NCBI GenBank assembly: GCA_017532425.1
Contig: JAFXJH010000014.1
Span: forward strand, 1-33,498
DNA from: Clostridia bacterium
GTDB taxonomy: Bacteria > Bacillota > Clostridia > Oscillospirales > CAG-272
Reading direction: 5' to 3'
Length of the DNA stretch: 33,498 nucleotides
Shown: in pieces, positions 7,168-14,745 of the stretch
Position numbering within the stretch: position 1 is the stretch's first letter
Layout of the letters: each line of letters opens with the position of its first letter
Translations under genes and position numbers: made by a program
Notes under the pieces: model-generated
The model's input: the letters and a program-made list of their open reading frames with translations, nothing else
The model's database searches: none
Told to the model about the DNA's origin: nothing

Positions 7168-8787
7168 ATGGATAAACAAAAAGCTGACAAGATAATAAGT
7201 GAATATCTGCAGAAAATTTACGGTTTCTCTGTAAAGAAAGCCTTTTCTTATGACGAAGCCGAGGATCTTTGTTCGGATATCGTTACTGAAGTATACACTT
7301 CTCTTCTGAGGTCTGACGATATTGCCAATATCGAAGGATATATCTGGAGAATAAGCGAATATACTTACTCGAAATACGTTGCTTTTAAGAAAAAGCACAG
7401 CGGTATCTCAATAGACGGTATAGAAATACCGTTTGAGGAGGAGTTTCTGACCGATGATTCCGAAGAAGAGATCAAACGTCTGCGCAGGGAAATCGCTTTT
7501 CTTACGCAAACACGCCGAAAGATCGTTTATCTGTTTTACTATGAGAACAAATCTATAGGTGCTATTTCGAATTTGTTTGGCATTCCAGAAGGAACTGTGA
7601 AATGGCATCTTAACAAGGCAAGAAATGAATTAAAGGAGTGTTTTAATATGGAAAGAAAAATCGGAAAGCTCGGTCTTAGTCCCGTAGAGGCTACCGAATA
7701 CGGTCACGACGGAAATCCGGGAAATCACGGCGGCCCTGAATATTATCTTAGTGATAAGCTGAATCTGAATATCGTATACAGCGTATATTTTACCCCCAAA
7801 ACAAAGGAAGAAATTGCAGAGGAGCTTGGAGTCACACCCGTATATATCGAGGACAAGATAGATTATCTTGAGGGTAACGGATTTCTTGTTCGTCAGAAAG
7901 GAAACAGATACACAACAAGCGTACTGTTTTATTCTCCCTCGTTTTCTCTTGAGCTTTATGAAAAGATCACGAAAATCAAGCTTGAAATTGCCGAAATACT
8001 TGTAAAGGAATACGTTCCTTCTGTAAGAAAGGCCATTTCGGATCTTACTGACGTATATATTCCAAGCGGGAACCGCGAGCTTTTCGAGGCGGCGGCAATA
8101 TTCTACGGAGTAGCAAATAACTGCAGTCCGTACGTTGAAAAGGATCGTAGCAAGTATTATATCAAAACGACGGACGGCGGTTATTATATCCCGTATATCC
8201 ACCTTAAAACTACGAGAATTGACCCCGAATATAAGGCTACGCTCGATCTTCCCGACTACTGGGCTTGCGGAAATATGACCCGCAGCTCGGCAAAATATCC
8301 CGCAATGTCCTGGTCTGTAGATACACGATATTCTTCGCGTGAAGGAACGTGGGCAAACAATCTTTACACCGACTACGAATACGTATATGAATTTATGACG
8401 GGTCTGATATCGGATAACTCTTCGAATTCCGAAAAATTTGACCGTCTCAGAAGCAGAAAATTTATCAGCGACGGTAACAAGATAAACATTATGATATACA
8501 AAGGAAGCTATAACAGCTTTGTAAAAAGTATCCCTGCTCTTGACACAAAGATAAAGGATAGATTTGCCGCGTTCGCACTCAAGGCGGCAATGGAAAGAGC
8601 AAAGGACTATCCCGCGCAGATTCAGGACCTTATTATAAGTGACGGAGTGAACGGATTTGTTTCTCGCGACGTTGCGCTTATGGTAATGGATATTCTTTAT
8701 AATAGCGGTACGTTCAAAAAGCTTACCGAAGAAGAAAGAGTGACCTCGAATCTTATTATGTTCAGTGACCGTCTGCCGAATGTTTAA
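7168..8787 (+). CDS. Sigma-70-like regulator with long C-terminal extension
   Basis: Residues 27-75 resemble sigma region 2 (SYDEAEDLCSDIVTEVY then an IWRISEYTYSKY helix). Residues 107-156 resemble sigma region 4, with a helix-turn-helix ending EGTVKWHLNKARNELKE. From Met161 the protein continues for about 379 residues, which is unusual for an ECF sigma factor. This part begins with a Gly/His-rich loop (YGHDGNPGNHGGPEYY, 178-193), then a winged-helix-like unit (about 197-255, KTKEEIAEELGVTPVYIEDKI). An alpha/beta region with no recognised signature follows. It likely binds DNA or core polymerase and senses a signal, but this is inference. ATG 7168 is chosen because the earlier in-frame ATG at 7048 lies inside the tRNA terminator. 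A strong AAAGGAG at 7632-7638, 9 bases before Met161 (7648), could start the C-terminal part alone. Total 539 aa. Confidence 0.75.
   Translation: MDKQKADKIISEYLQKIYGFSVKKAFSYDEAEDLCSDIVTEVYTSLLRSDDIANIEGYIWRISEYTYSKYVAFKKKHSGISIDGIEIPFEEEFLTDDSEEEIKRLRREIAFLTQTRRKIVYLFYYENKSIGAISNLFGIPEGTVKWHLNKARNELKECFNMERKIGKLGLSPVEATEYGHDGNPGNHGGPEYYLSDKLNLNIVYSVYFTPKTKEEIAEELGVTPVYIEDKIDYLEGNGFLVRQKGNRYTTSVLFYSPSFSLELYEKITKIKLEIAEILVKEYVPSVRKAISDLTDVYIPSGNRELFEAAAIFYGVANNCSPYVEKDRSKYYIKTTDGGYYIPYIHLKTTRIDPEYKATLDLPDYWACGNMTRSSAKYPAMSWSVDTRYSSREGTWANNLYTDYEYVYEFMTGLISDNSSNSEKFDRLRSRKFISDGNKINIMIYKGSYNSFVKSIPALDTKIKDRFAAFALKAAMERAKDYPAQIQDLIISDGVNGFVSRDVALMVMDILYNSGTFKKLTEEERVTSNLIMFSDRLPNV
7632..7650 (+). 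promoter_or_regulatory. Internal ribosome-binding site with in-frame ATG
   Basis: AAAGGAG (7632-7638) is followed by 9 bases and an in-frame ATG at 7648, exactly where the region 4-like domain ends. It is a better SD than the one at the full-length start, so a separate C-terminal product of 379 aa is possible. Confidence 0.5.
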
Positions 8788-8799
8788 TCTGCATTTGTA

Positions 8800-8828
8800 T
8801 TGACATTGTCGGAAAAAAGTGCTATACT
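8800..8828 (+). promoter_or_regulatory. Promoter of the Gfo/Idh/MocA gene
   Basis: TTGACA (8800-8805), a 17-bp spacer ending in GTGC, and TATACT (8823-8828), about 40 bases before the ATG. Confidence 0.8.
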
Positions 8829-8867
8829 CCGAATAGAATCAAATGATTTCTTTTGGAGGAATACATT

Positions 8868-9989
8868 ATGGAACAGAAAAAAATTCGTATTGGTTTTATA
8901 GGAACGGGCGGAATAGCACACTCTCATATGAGAGCGTATCTGAAGCGTACAGATATTGAAATCGTTGCTCTTTGTGATATCGTTCCCGGAAAGGCAGAAG
9001 CTTTTGCAAAGGAATTCGGTATCGAAGGCTGCGTATTCTACGAGTCTCACGAAAAGATGCTCGACACAGAGGTGCTCGATGCTGTTTCTGTATGTACTTA
9101 CAATGCACAGCACGCCGCTCCGACTATTTATGCACTTAATAAGGGTATAAACGTTCTTTGCGAAAAGCCCTTCTCTGTAACTCTTGAAGAGGCTGCAGAT
9201 ATGATGCGCGCGGAAAAAGCAAGCGGAAAGATCCTTTCTATCGGCTTCCAGCCCCGTTTTGACCGCAATATGCAGAAGATCAAGCAGATCGTTGAATCGG
9301 GTGAGCTCGGAAAGGTATACTATATTCAGACCGGCGGCGGAAGACGCAGAGGTATTCCCTGTCACAACACAAGACTTTCATTTATAGAGAAAGAAACCGC
9401 AGGCGTAGGTGCTCTCGGCGATATCGGTTGCTATGCTCTTGATATGGTGCTCAACGCTATCGGATATCCTACACCTGTCACGGTAAGCGGATTTGTTACC
9501 GATTATTTCGGAAAAGATCCCGAGACCTATCGCTATACCGGAAACGATGCGGAATTTTTGGCAAATAAATTTTCTGTAGACGATTTCAGCGGAGCTTTTA
9601 TCCGTCTTGAAGGCGGCATTGTGATAGACTTCCGTATTGCTTGGGCGATGAACATTAACACACCCGGAGACACCATTATTCTCGGTACGAAGGCAGGACT
9701 CCGAATTCCTTCTACAGACTGCTGGAACGGTACTGTTGGCGGCGAAATGACTATTTACCGTCACTGTGCGGGATCTCCCGTTGAATACAAGGTACCTCTT
9801 GAAAAGGACGGACCGAATGACGGATCTCTTTGGGACAGAAAGATCGGCTCATTTGTAGAGGCTGTAAAGAACGGAACGCCTTCCCCGATCCCCTCTGAGC
9901 AGATACTTAAGAATCAGGCTATTATCGACGGTATCGTTCGCTCTGCGGCTTGCGGCAGAGAGGTTGAGATCGTTATGCCCGAGATATGA
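8868..9989 (+). CDS. Gfo/Idh/MocA family oxidoreductase
   Basis: This is an NAD(P)-dependent sugar or cyclitol dehydrogenase-type enzyme. The N-terminal Rossmann fold starts IRIGFIGTGGIAHSHM (residues 6-21). The family's Glu-Lys-Pro motif, whose Lys is usually catalytic, is at CEKPFS (98-103). The C-terminal alpha/beta domain has GALGDIGCYALDM (181-193), the family's GDxGxHxxD region with Cys-Tyr in place of the usual His neighbourhood. At 373 aa it is a normal length. The start at 8868 is supported by TGGAGGA 7 bases upstream; an in-frame TTG at 8853 overlaps that SD and is unlikely. It is a single-gene unit with its own promoter and terminator. The neighbours give no clue to substrate. Confidence 0.9.
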   Translation: MEQKKIRIGFIGTGGIAHSHMRAYLKRTDIEIVALCDIVPGKAEAFAKEFGIEGCVFYESHEKMLDTEVLDAVSVCTYNAQHAAPTIYALNKGINVLCEKPFSVTLEEAADMMRAEKASGKILSIGFQPRFDRNMQKIKQIVESGELGKVYYIQTGGGRRRGIPCHNTRLSFIEKETAGVGALGDIGCYALDMVLNAIGYPTPVTVSGFVTDYFGKDPETYRYTGNDAEFLANKFSVDDFSGAFIRLEGGIVIDFRIAWAMNINTPGDTIILGTKAGLRIPSTDCWNGTVGGEMTIYRHCAGSPVEYKVPLEKDGPNDGSLWDRKIGSFVEAVKNGTPSPIPSEQILKNQAIIDGIVRSAACGREVEIVMPEI

Positions 9990-10026
9990 TCGACCGTACG
10001 CGATCTTAAAAACAAATAAAGACAAA

Positions 10027-10060
10027 ATCACCTGCCAATAAAGCTTTGTCGGCAGGTGAT
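10027..10060. terminator. Hairpin terminator between convergent genes
   Basis: ATCACCTGCC (10027-10036) pairs with GGCAGGTGAT (10051-10060) around a 14-base loop that itself contains AAAGCTTT. The flanks are T-rich on the minus strand and AT-rich on the plus strand, fitting a shared terminator for the dehydrogenase and the flavoprotein genes. Confidence 0.7.
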
Positions 10061-10065
10061 ATTTA

Positions 10066-10683
10066 TTATCTTATAAAATTCGTTGATATTTTATCTTCTT
10101 TTTCGGGAAGACCGAATTCTTTTTTACCGAGCGAGATGCTCTTCATAAGGAAAGACATATTTTTAGCGAGTGTACGCATTGTCTGAAGTCCTTCAAGGTC
10201 TTCCTCTGCCTGACCCGCTTTTGCTCCGTGTACGCTGTTCCAGTACTGACTTGAAGCTATAGGCATTCCGCTTATAGTGAAATATTTATTTAACATATCG
10301 AAGGTTGCAGAGCATCCTCCGCGTCTTGCGACGGCTACGCTTGCGCCCACCTTCATTCTCTTGTCAAAGTGTGTGCTGTAAAAAAGTCGGTCAAGACAGG
10401 AAACGAGCGTGCCGTTGGGAGATGCATAATATACCGGACTTGCGACAATAAGTCCGTCGCACTCCTCAAATTTTTTTGCGATCTCATTTACTATGTCATC
10501 GTGCACGCATTTTCCGTTTTTATAGCAGTAAAAGCAGGAAAGGCATCCGCGGATATCTTTATTTCCTACGTGCACAATTTCTGTTTCTATCTTTTCATCT
10601 GCAAATGTCTTTTCAAGCTCGGCGATAGCTCTTGCCGTATTTCCGTTAGCTCTCGGGCTTCCGTTTAAGATAAGTACTTTCAT
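10066..10683 (-). CDS. NADPH-dependent FMN reductase-like iron-sulfur flavoprotein
   Basis: The flavodoxin-like fold begins with the FMN phosphate-binding loop NGSPRANGNT (residues 7-16). Cys47-x2-Cys50-x2-Cys53-x5-Cys59 matches the compact CX2CX2C...C cluster motif of archaeal and clostridial iron-sulfur flavoproteins, which carry a 4Fe-4S cluster beside FMN and pass electrons from ferredoxin or reduce O2/H2O2. SPVYYASPNG (82-91) is the second flavin loop. The length of 205 residues fits. AAGGAG 6 bases before the ATG supports the start. It lies 31 bases downstream of the CDF metal exporter on the same strand, so the two are probably cotranscribed. Confidence 0.85.
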   Translation of the reverse strand: MKVLILNGSPRANGNTARAIAELEKTFADEKIETEIVHVGNKDIRGCLSCFYCYKNGKCVHDDIVNEIAKKFEECDGLIVASPVYYASPNGTLVSCLDRLFYSTHFDKRMKVGASVAVARRGGCSATFDMLNKYFTISGMPIASSQYWNSVHGAKAGQAEEDLEGLQTMRTLAKNMSFLMKSISLGKKEFGLPEKEDKISTNFIR

Positions 10684-10714
10684 TTTAATCTCCTTTTATG
10701 TGCTTTTATATTTT

Positions 10715-11875
10715 TCAGTTTATAAAGGGTCTGTCGATCTCGATAACCGCATTATACTGAGAGCTTATCTCCTTTATTTTACGGGATATCAGTTCCTTAA
10801 GCTCTTTATCCGATATTTTTATATCGTAAGGAATTACGGCATCGAATATGATGTTTGTATGCGTAGAGCCTATTACCATACGAAAATCGTGGATAGTTAT
10901 GCGATTATCGATATTTTTTATCATTTTTTGTATTGTTTCACGTGTTTCCGAAACGACAGCGTCGCCGTATTCAACCGGGTCCATATGTATTACTGCGTCA
11001 CAGTGAAGCTCATCTCTCAGTTTTTTTTCGATGTTGTCAATAGCATCGTGAACCTCAAGAAGGTTTGAATCGGCGGGCACCTCTGCGTGAAGAGATATCA
11101 TTCTGCGTCCCGGACCGTAATCGTGAACTATCAGATCGTGGATCCCGCAAACATAGTTGCATTCTTTTACTGTCTTTTCTATCTTTTCAACGAATTCGGG
11201 CGTCGCGGTCTGACCGAGAAGCGGGCTTATCGTTTCTTTTGCCGATCTGAATCCCGAGAAAAGTATAAATCCCGATACCGCAAGACCGCAGTAGGCGTCT
11301 ATCTGAAGATCTGTAAAATAAGAAACAAGCATACATACAAGCACTACGGTAGTAGATACAGAGTCGGTCAGAGAATCGGTTGCCGTTGCTTTCATAGCGC
11401 TTGAGTTTATTTTCTTTCCGACTGAATAATTATAGAATGCCATATAAAGCTTTATAATTACCGAAATTATGAGAATAACTATCGAAATAAAAGAAAACTC
11501 AACCGCTTCGGGCGAAAATATTTTTTCGAGAGAGCCTTTTCCGAGCTCAAAGCCTACGAGCAGGATCAGCAGTGAGATTATGAATCCCGATATGTATTCC
11601 GATCTTCCGTGACCGAACGGATGGTCTGCATCAGGCTTTTTTGCAGCAATTCTGAATCCGAGCAATGTTATTACCGACGATCCCGCGTCAGACAGATTGT
11701 TGAAGGCATCTGCCGTTATCGATATGGCTCCGGTTATTATACCCGCCAAAAATTTTATACCAAACAATATAAAATTCAGAATAATACCGAGCGTACCGTA
11801 AAATACTCCGCACTTTTCGCGTAGCTCTTCATCGGATAGTGAGTTTACATTTTTTACAAAAAGATTTATAAGCAT
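10715..11875 (-). CDS. Cation diffusion facilitator family metal exporter
   Basis: This is a proton-coupled efflux pump for divalent metal in the cytoplasmic membrane. About six membrane helices span residues 25-210. TM2 carries DAFNNLSDAGSS (56-67) and TM5 carries ATDSLTDSV (165-173). HPFGHGRSEY (85-94) is the usual loop after TM2. The cytoplasmic dimerisation domain runs from about 222, with HDLIVHDYGPGRRMISLHAEV (split: HDLIVHDYGP, GRRMISLHAEV), and there is a further C-terminal segment to 386. The transport-site pattern is Asn59-x3-Asp63 plus Asp167-x3-Asp171, rather than the Asp/His set of zinc and iron exporters. An Asn at the first site has been associated with manganese-type CDFs, so Mn is a reasonable but unproven substrate. 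The promoter is at 11947-11975. Confidence 0.92.
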   Translation of the reverse strand: MLINLFVKNVNSLSDEELREKCGVFYGTLGIILNFILFGIKFLAGIITGAISITADAFNNLSDAGSSVITLLGFRIAAKKPDADHPFGHGRSEYISGFIISLLILLVGFELGKGSLEKIFSPEAVEFSFISIVILIISVIIKLYMAFYNYSVGKKINSSAMKATATDSLTDSVSTTVVLVCMLVSYFTDLQIDAYCGLAVSGFILFSGFRSAKETISPLLGQTATPEFVEKIEKTVKECNYVCGIHDLIVHDYGPGRRMISLHAEVPADSNLLEVHDAIDNIEKKLRDELHCDAVIHMDPVEYGDAVVSETRETIQKMIKNIDNRITIHDFRMVIGSTHTNIIFDAVIPYDIKISDKELKELISRKIKEISSQYNAVIEIDRPFIN

Positions 11876-11946
11876 ATTTTAAATTACCTGTTTCCCTGTT
11901 AATGATCGCGTATGAAAATTATATTTCTTTTATGGTGTGTTTATGT

Positions 11947-11975
11947 ATTATATCATTAATTACTTCTTCGGTCAA
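11947..11975 (-). promoter_or_regulatory. Promoter of the CDF-flavoprotein operon
   Basis: On the minus strand TTGACC (11975-11970), 17 bp, and TATAAT (11952-11947) with an upstream TGA extended -10, about 70 bases before the ATG. Confidence 0.75.
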
Positions 11976-12028
11976 GCAAAAAAATAAACAAATTGTAAGA
12001 AAAACATCGTTTTTTTCTCAAAAAACTG

Positions 12029-12057
12029 TTGATTTTTATTAAGACTCGTGATATAAT
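12029..12057 (+). promoter_or_regulatory. Promoter of the HU-comEC unit
   Basis: TTGATT (12029-12034), 17 bp, TATAAT (12052-12057) preceded by TGA. It is divergent from the CDF promoter; the roughly 240 bp between the two coding regions hold nothing else that I can identify. Confidence 0.7.
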
Positions 12058-12113
12058 TATAAAAAATGATGAAAGGATGTCTTTTCTGCTTTTCGAAAGA
12101 CAGAGAACGAGCT

Positions 12114-12392
12114 ATGAAAAAGAAGGATCTTATTCTTAAATCCGCTCAGGCTTCATGTGTGTCTACTGCTAAGGCTGCATCTGTAATTGATTCTTTTCTT
12201 GAGGAGGTGGTTAAAGCACTTTCAGACGGTGAAAAAATTATGATATCCGGTTTCGGCACCTTCGAGGTAAAGGAAAGAGCGGGTCGAATCGGACGTCATC
12301 CAGTAACTGGCGAAGAAATACAGCTGTCAAACACAAAGATCGTTTCATTCCATCAGTCCACCAAGCTTCGTGAAAAAATAAATACCAAGTAA
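12114..12392 (+). CDS. hup: HU family DNA-binding protein
   Basis: A small nucleoid protein that bends DNA as a dimer. The whole HU fold is present: an N-terminal helical part (KKKDLILKSAQASCVSTAKA) then SGFGTFEVKERAGRIGRHP, with the conserved beta-arm and RxGRHPxTGEEI (GRIGRHPVTGEEI). The length is 92 aa from ATG 12114, the usual size. An in-frame ATG at 12066 would add 16 residues with no family match. The best SD-like AAAGGATG lies near that earlier ATG, so the longer form is not excluded. The next gene, comEC, starts 3 bases after the stop, implying translational coupling. Confidence 0.92.
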   Translation: MKKKDLILKSAQASCVSTAKAASVIDSFLEEVVKALSDGEKIMISGFGTFEVKERAGRIGRHPVTGEEIQLSNTKIVSFHQSTKLREKINTK

Positions 12393-12395
12393 TAT

Positions 12396-14645
12396 ATGTT
12401 TTTAATAAAAATAAGAGATTTTCTCATGAAACGCCCGCTTTGCCTTGCACTTGCGGGCTTTCTTATCGTTTATTTCACCTTCGGATTTTTACGCGGTGAT
12501 TTTAAAGTAATTTTATCAGTTTTACTTTTTGCTCTGATAGCTTTATCTGCGGCATTTGCCGTTTCATCAAAGCGACGTATATCACTCAGGCATCTTTTCC
12601 CTATACTTCTTATAATTTTTGCGCTCTGCTTTGCATCGCTGTTTTCGTGGATACATTTTGACATAAGATTAAATGAGATAACCGACGAATATCACGAAAA
12701 AGAGGTAGACGCAGAGGTAACTGTTATAAAGGTAAACTCTATGTCCGATTTCTATTCAAGTCACGATATTATGATAAGAGAAATCGACGGAGAGCCCTGC
12801 CGTGTAAAAGCGAAGCTTACTTCAAGCTACTACAATACATACCGCGAAGGAGATACTTTAAGGCTTAAGCTTACACTCAGTGCAGAGAGTGAATACTCGA
12901 ATCTCTCCGAGGCATATGATCTTTCGCACGGATTTTTATTGTATGCAGATTCAGAGGATGAAGAATGTATAGTGCATACGGACAGCGAAGCTATTTTTCC
13001 GTATACATTTATATATCCCATTCAGAAGGCTATATCTCTTATTATCGAGCGTTTTACCGAGGGAAACGGAAGCGCTCTGTCGCGAGCACTTATATACGGT
13101 GACAGAGGTGATCTTCCCTACTCGTTTACATCATCATTCAAAGAGCTCGGAATATCTCATATGCTTGCAATAAGCGGTATGCATTTTTCTGTTGTTGTCG
13201 GTCTTTTTGCAATCCTTTTATTAAAGCTTCGTATTCCTAAGCAGTTTTCGCTTGTGCTTCTCACTTTATTTGTGATATTCTATGCGATGCTTGCAGGATT
13301 TTCCGCATCGGTATGCCGCGCGGCGTTTATGCTTCTATTCTCGTATGCATCTTTCATTTTCGGAAGACGCTCAGATTCACTTACCGCTCTTTTTATTGCC
13401 GTATTTCTGATATGTATTCTGACTCCGTATGCAATATACGACATAGGAATGCTTTTGTCGTTTTTATCTACGCTCGGAATACTTTCGGTAGCTCTTCCCA
13501 TAAACGAAAAACTGCGTCAAAACAAGGTGACAAAGATAAGACCTATATTTTCGGTTTTATCCGCTGTAAATATTACACTTTCTGCGGTGCTCTTTACCTT
13601 GCCGATCACGCATTTCTGCTTTGGATACATATCGTACGTATCTCCGCTGTCAAATCTGCTTTTCATACCATTGATCACCGTGCTTATGTATCTCTTTCCG
13701 TTCCTCGTTATTTTCTCAAGGGCAAAATACATTGCAGGTATTATAGGTTATCTGATAACCTTTATTTCGGATATTACCGTAAGATTTTCCGAGCATTTTG
13801 CGGCTTCGGGCGATTACTGTATCGATCTTGATTACTTTTTCTGTACGATTCTTCTCGCTTTAATGTTTATAGCTATCGCCGCTATTACAGTTTTTGTAAA
13901 AAGCTTTAAAGATCACAGAGAGCTTATATTCATACCCATGATAGTCTTCGTTATGGGATGCTATATCGGAAATTATTTTGTTATGCTTCCCTATGAAAAA
14001 GGAATGTCAATAATATATTATACCGAAGATGAAAATGACGCTGTAATAGTTATCAGCGACGGAGAGGCCTTGCTGTGTGACAGCTCTGACGGCTCGTATT
14101 CCTTTTTGAAAAACGCTCTTGAATATGCGCGTGAAGTCGGAAATGTCGAGGTCACTTCTTATATGATAACAGATTATCACTATACACATATCGGAACTGT
14201 AACGAAACTTGCGAAATACAGCGATATAAGATCTTTTATTTTGCCGATCTCCTTGGGGCGTGACAAAAATTATCATTATTCCGTGACAAGGTATCTGAGA
14301 TCGTCTGGATATGACGTATCTCTTTACCGACCCGGAGAAAATTCTATAATTTTCAACAGCTTTCTGATAAACTCGTATATTTACGAGCACAGTACCGCCA
14401 ATCCTGCGTCTGTCGTCTTTTTTGAGGATACAGAACAAAATGCCGACAGCTATATGTATATTTCAAACATAAGGGATATGTGCTCTGTAAATGAAGATTT
14501 TGAGAAATTCATTACAGAATCGGCAAAAATGTCAAGCTATATAATCTGCGGGTCTCACGGAAGCTCTGATGAAGCGATGGAGATAATAGAGGAATATATC
14601 CCGTATGAACCTTTGTACGATTCTTTTTATTCAAAAATAAAATAA
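12396..14645 (+). CDS. comEC: ComEC/Rec2-type DNA uptake channel
   Basis: This is a polytopic membrane protein that imports single-stranded DNA in natural competence. The N-terminus has about three membrane helices and an extracellular OB-like region (about 95-195). The competence core holds the signature GISHMLAISGMHFS (252-265), followed by multiple helices to about residue 530. The C-terminal metallo-beta-lactamase-like domain (about 540-749) is degenerate: where active homologues have HxDxDHIGG, this protein has DYHYTHIGT (593-601). The His and Asp positions are thus swapped or replaced. Length 749 aa is normal. ATG 12396 is 3 bases from the HU stop; a second in-frame ATG at 12426 has AAGAGA 7 bases upstream and is an alternative start. 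It is not accompanied by comEA here. Confidence 0.9.
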   Translation: MFLIKIRDFLMKRPLCLALAGFLIVYFTFGFLRGDFKVILSVLLFALIALSAAFAVSSKRRISLRHLFPILLIIFALCFASLFSWIHFDIRLNEITDEYHEKEVDAEVTVIKVNSMSDFYSSHDIMIREIDGEPCRVKAKLTSSYYNTYREGDTLRLKLTLSAESEYSNLSEAYDLSHGFLLYADSEDEECIVHTDSEAIFPYTFIYPIQKAISLIIERFTEGNGSALSRALIYGDRGDLPYSFTSSFKELGISHMLAISGMHFSVVVGLFAILLLKLRIPKQFSLVLLTLFVIFYAMLAGFSASVCRAAFMLLFSYASFIFGRRSDSLTALFIAVFLICILTPYAIYDIGMLLSFLSTLGILSVALPINEKLRQNKVTKIRPIFSVLSAVNITLSAVLFTLPITHFCFGYISYVSPLSNLLFIPLITVLMYLFPFLVIFSRAKYIAGIIGYLITFISDITVRFSEHFAASGDYCIDLDYFFCTILLALMFIAIAAITVFVKSFKDHRELIFIPMIVFVMGCYIGNYFVMLPYEKGMSIIYYTEDENDAVIVISDGEALLCDSSDGSYSFLKNALEYAREVGNVEVTSYMITDYHYTHIGTVTKLAKYSDIRSFILPISLGRDKNYHYSVTRYLRSSGYDVSLYRPGENSIIFNSFLINSYIYEHSTANPASVVFFEDTEQNADSYMYISNIRDMCSVNEDFEKFITESAKMSSYIICGSHGSSDEAMEIIEEYIPYEPLYDSFYSKIK

Positions 14646-14677
14646 TAAAAGGCATCAAGAGATTAAAAACAAGAAAT

Positions 14678-14724
14678 CCTCCCCATAATAGTTATAATTA
14701 CGATAACTGTTGTGGGGAGGTTTT
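14678..14724 (+). terminator. Strong hairpin between comEC and the glucan synthase, with SD in its 3' arm
   Basis: An 18-bp stem (14678-14695 with 14703-14720, two G-T pairs) has the loop AATTACG and is followed by TTTTATT. It has the shape of an intrinsic terminator. Its 3' arm ends in TGGGGAGG, a strong Shine-Dalgarno sequence that would be sequestered when the stem forms. The loop region also contains a TATAAT, without a convincing -35. Confidence 0.75.
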
Positions 14725-14745
14725 ATTATCAACAGAGAAAACAGT

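Noticed and set aside
6972..7190. Minus-strand ORF with RPAGFEPATYRF
   Set aside because: It is the reverse translation of tRNA-Arg, a well-known false protein; the tRNA explains the sequence fully.
7630..8202. Antisense ORF of 190 codons inside the sigma-like gene
   Set aside because: Shadow of a real coding frame, with no SD or recognisable domain.
10700..11068. Plus-strand ORF of 122 codons
   Set aside because: It lies antisense to the C-terminal part of the CDF gene and has no supporting signals.
14690..14700. TATAAT in the hairpin loop as a promoter for the glucan synthase
   Set aside because: At 17-bp spacing the -35 position reads CAAGAA and there is no TG element, so I cannot support it over a hairpin-only role.
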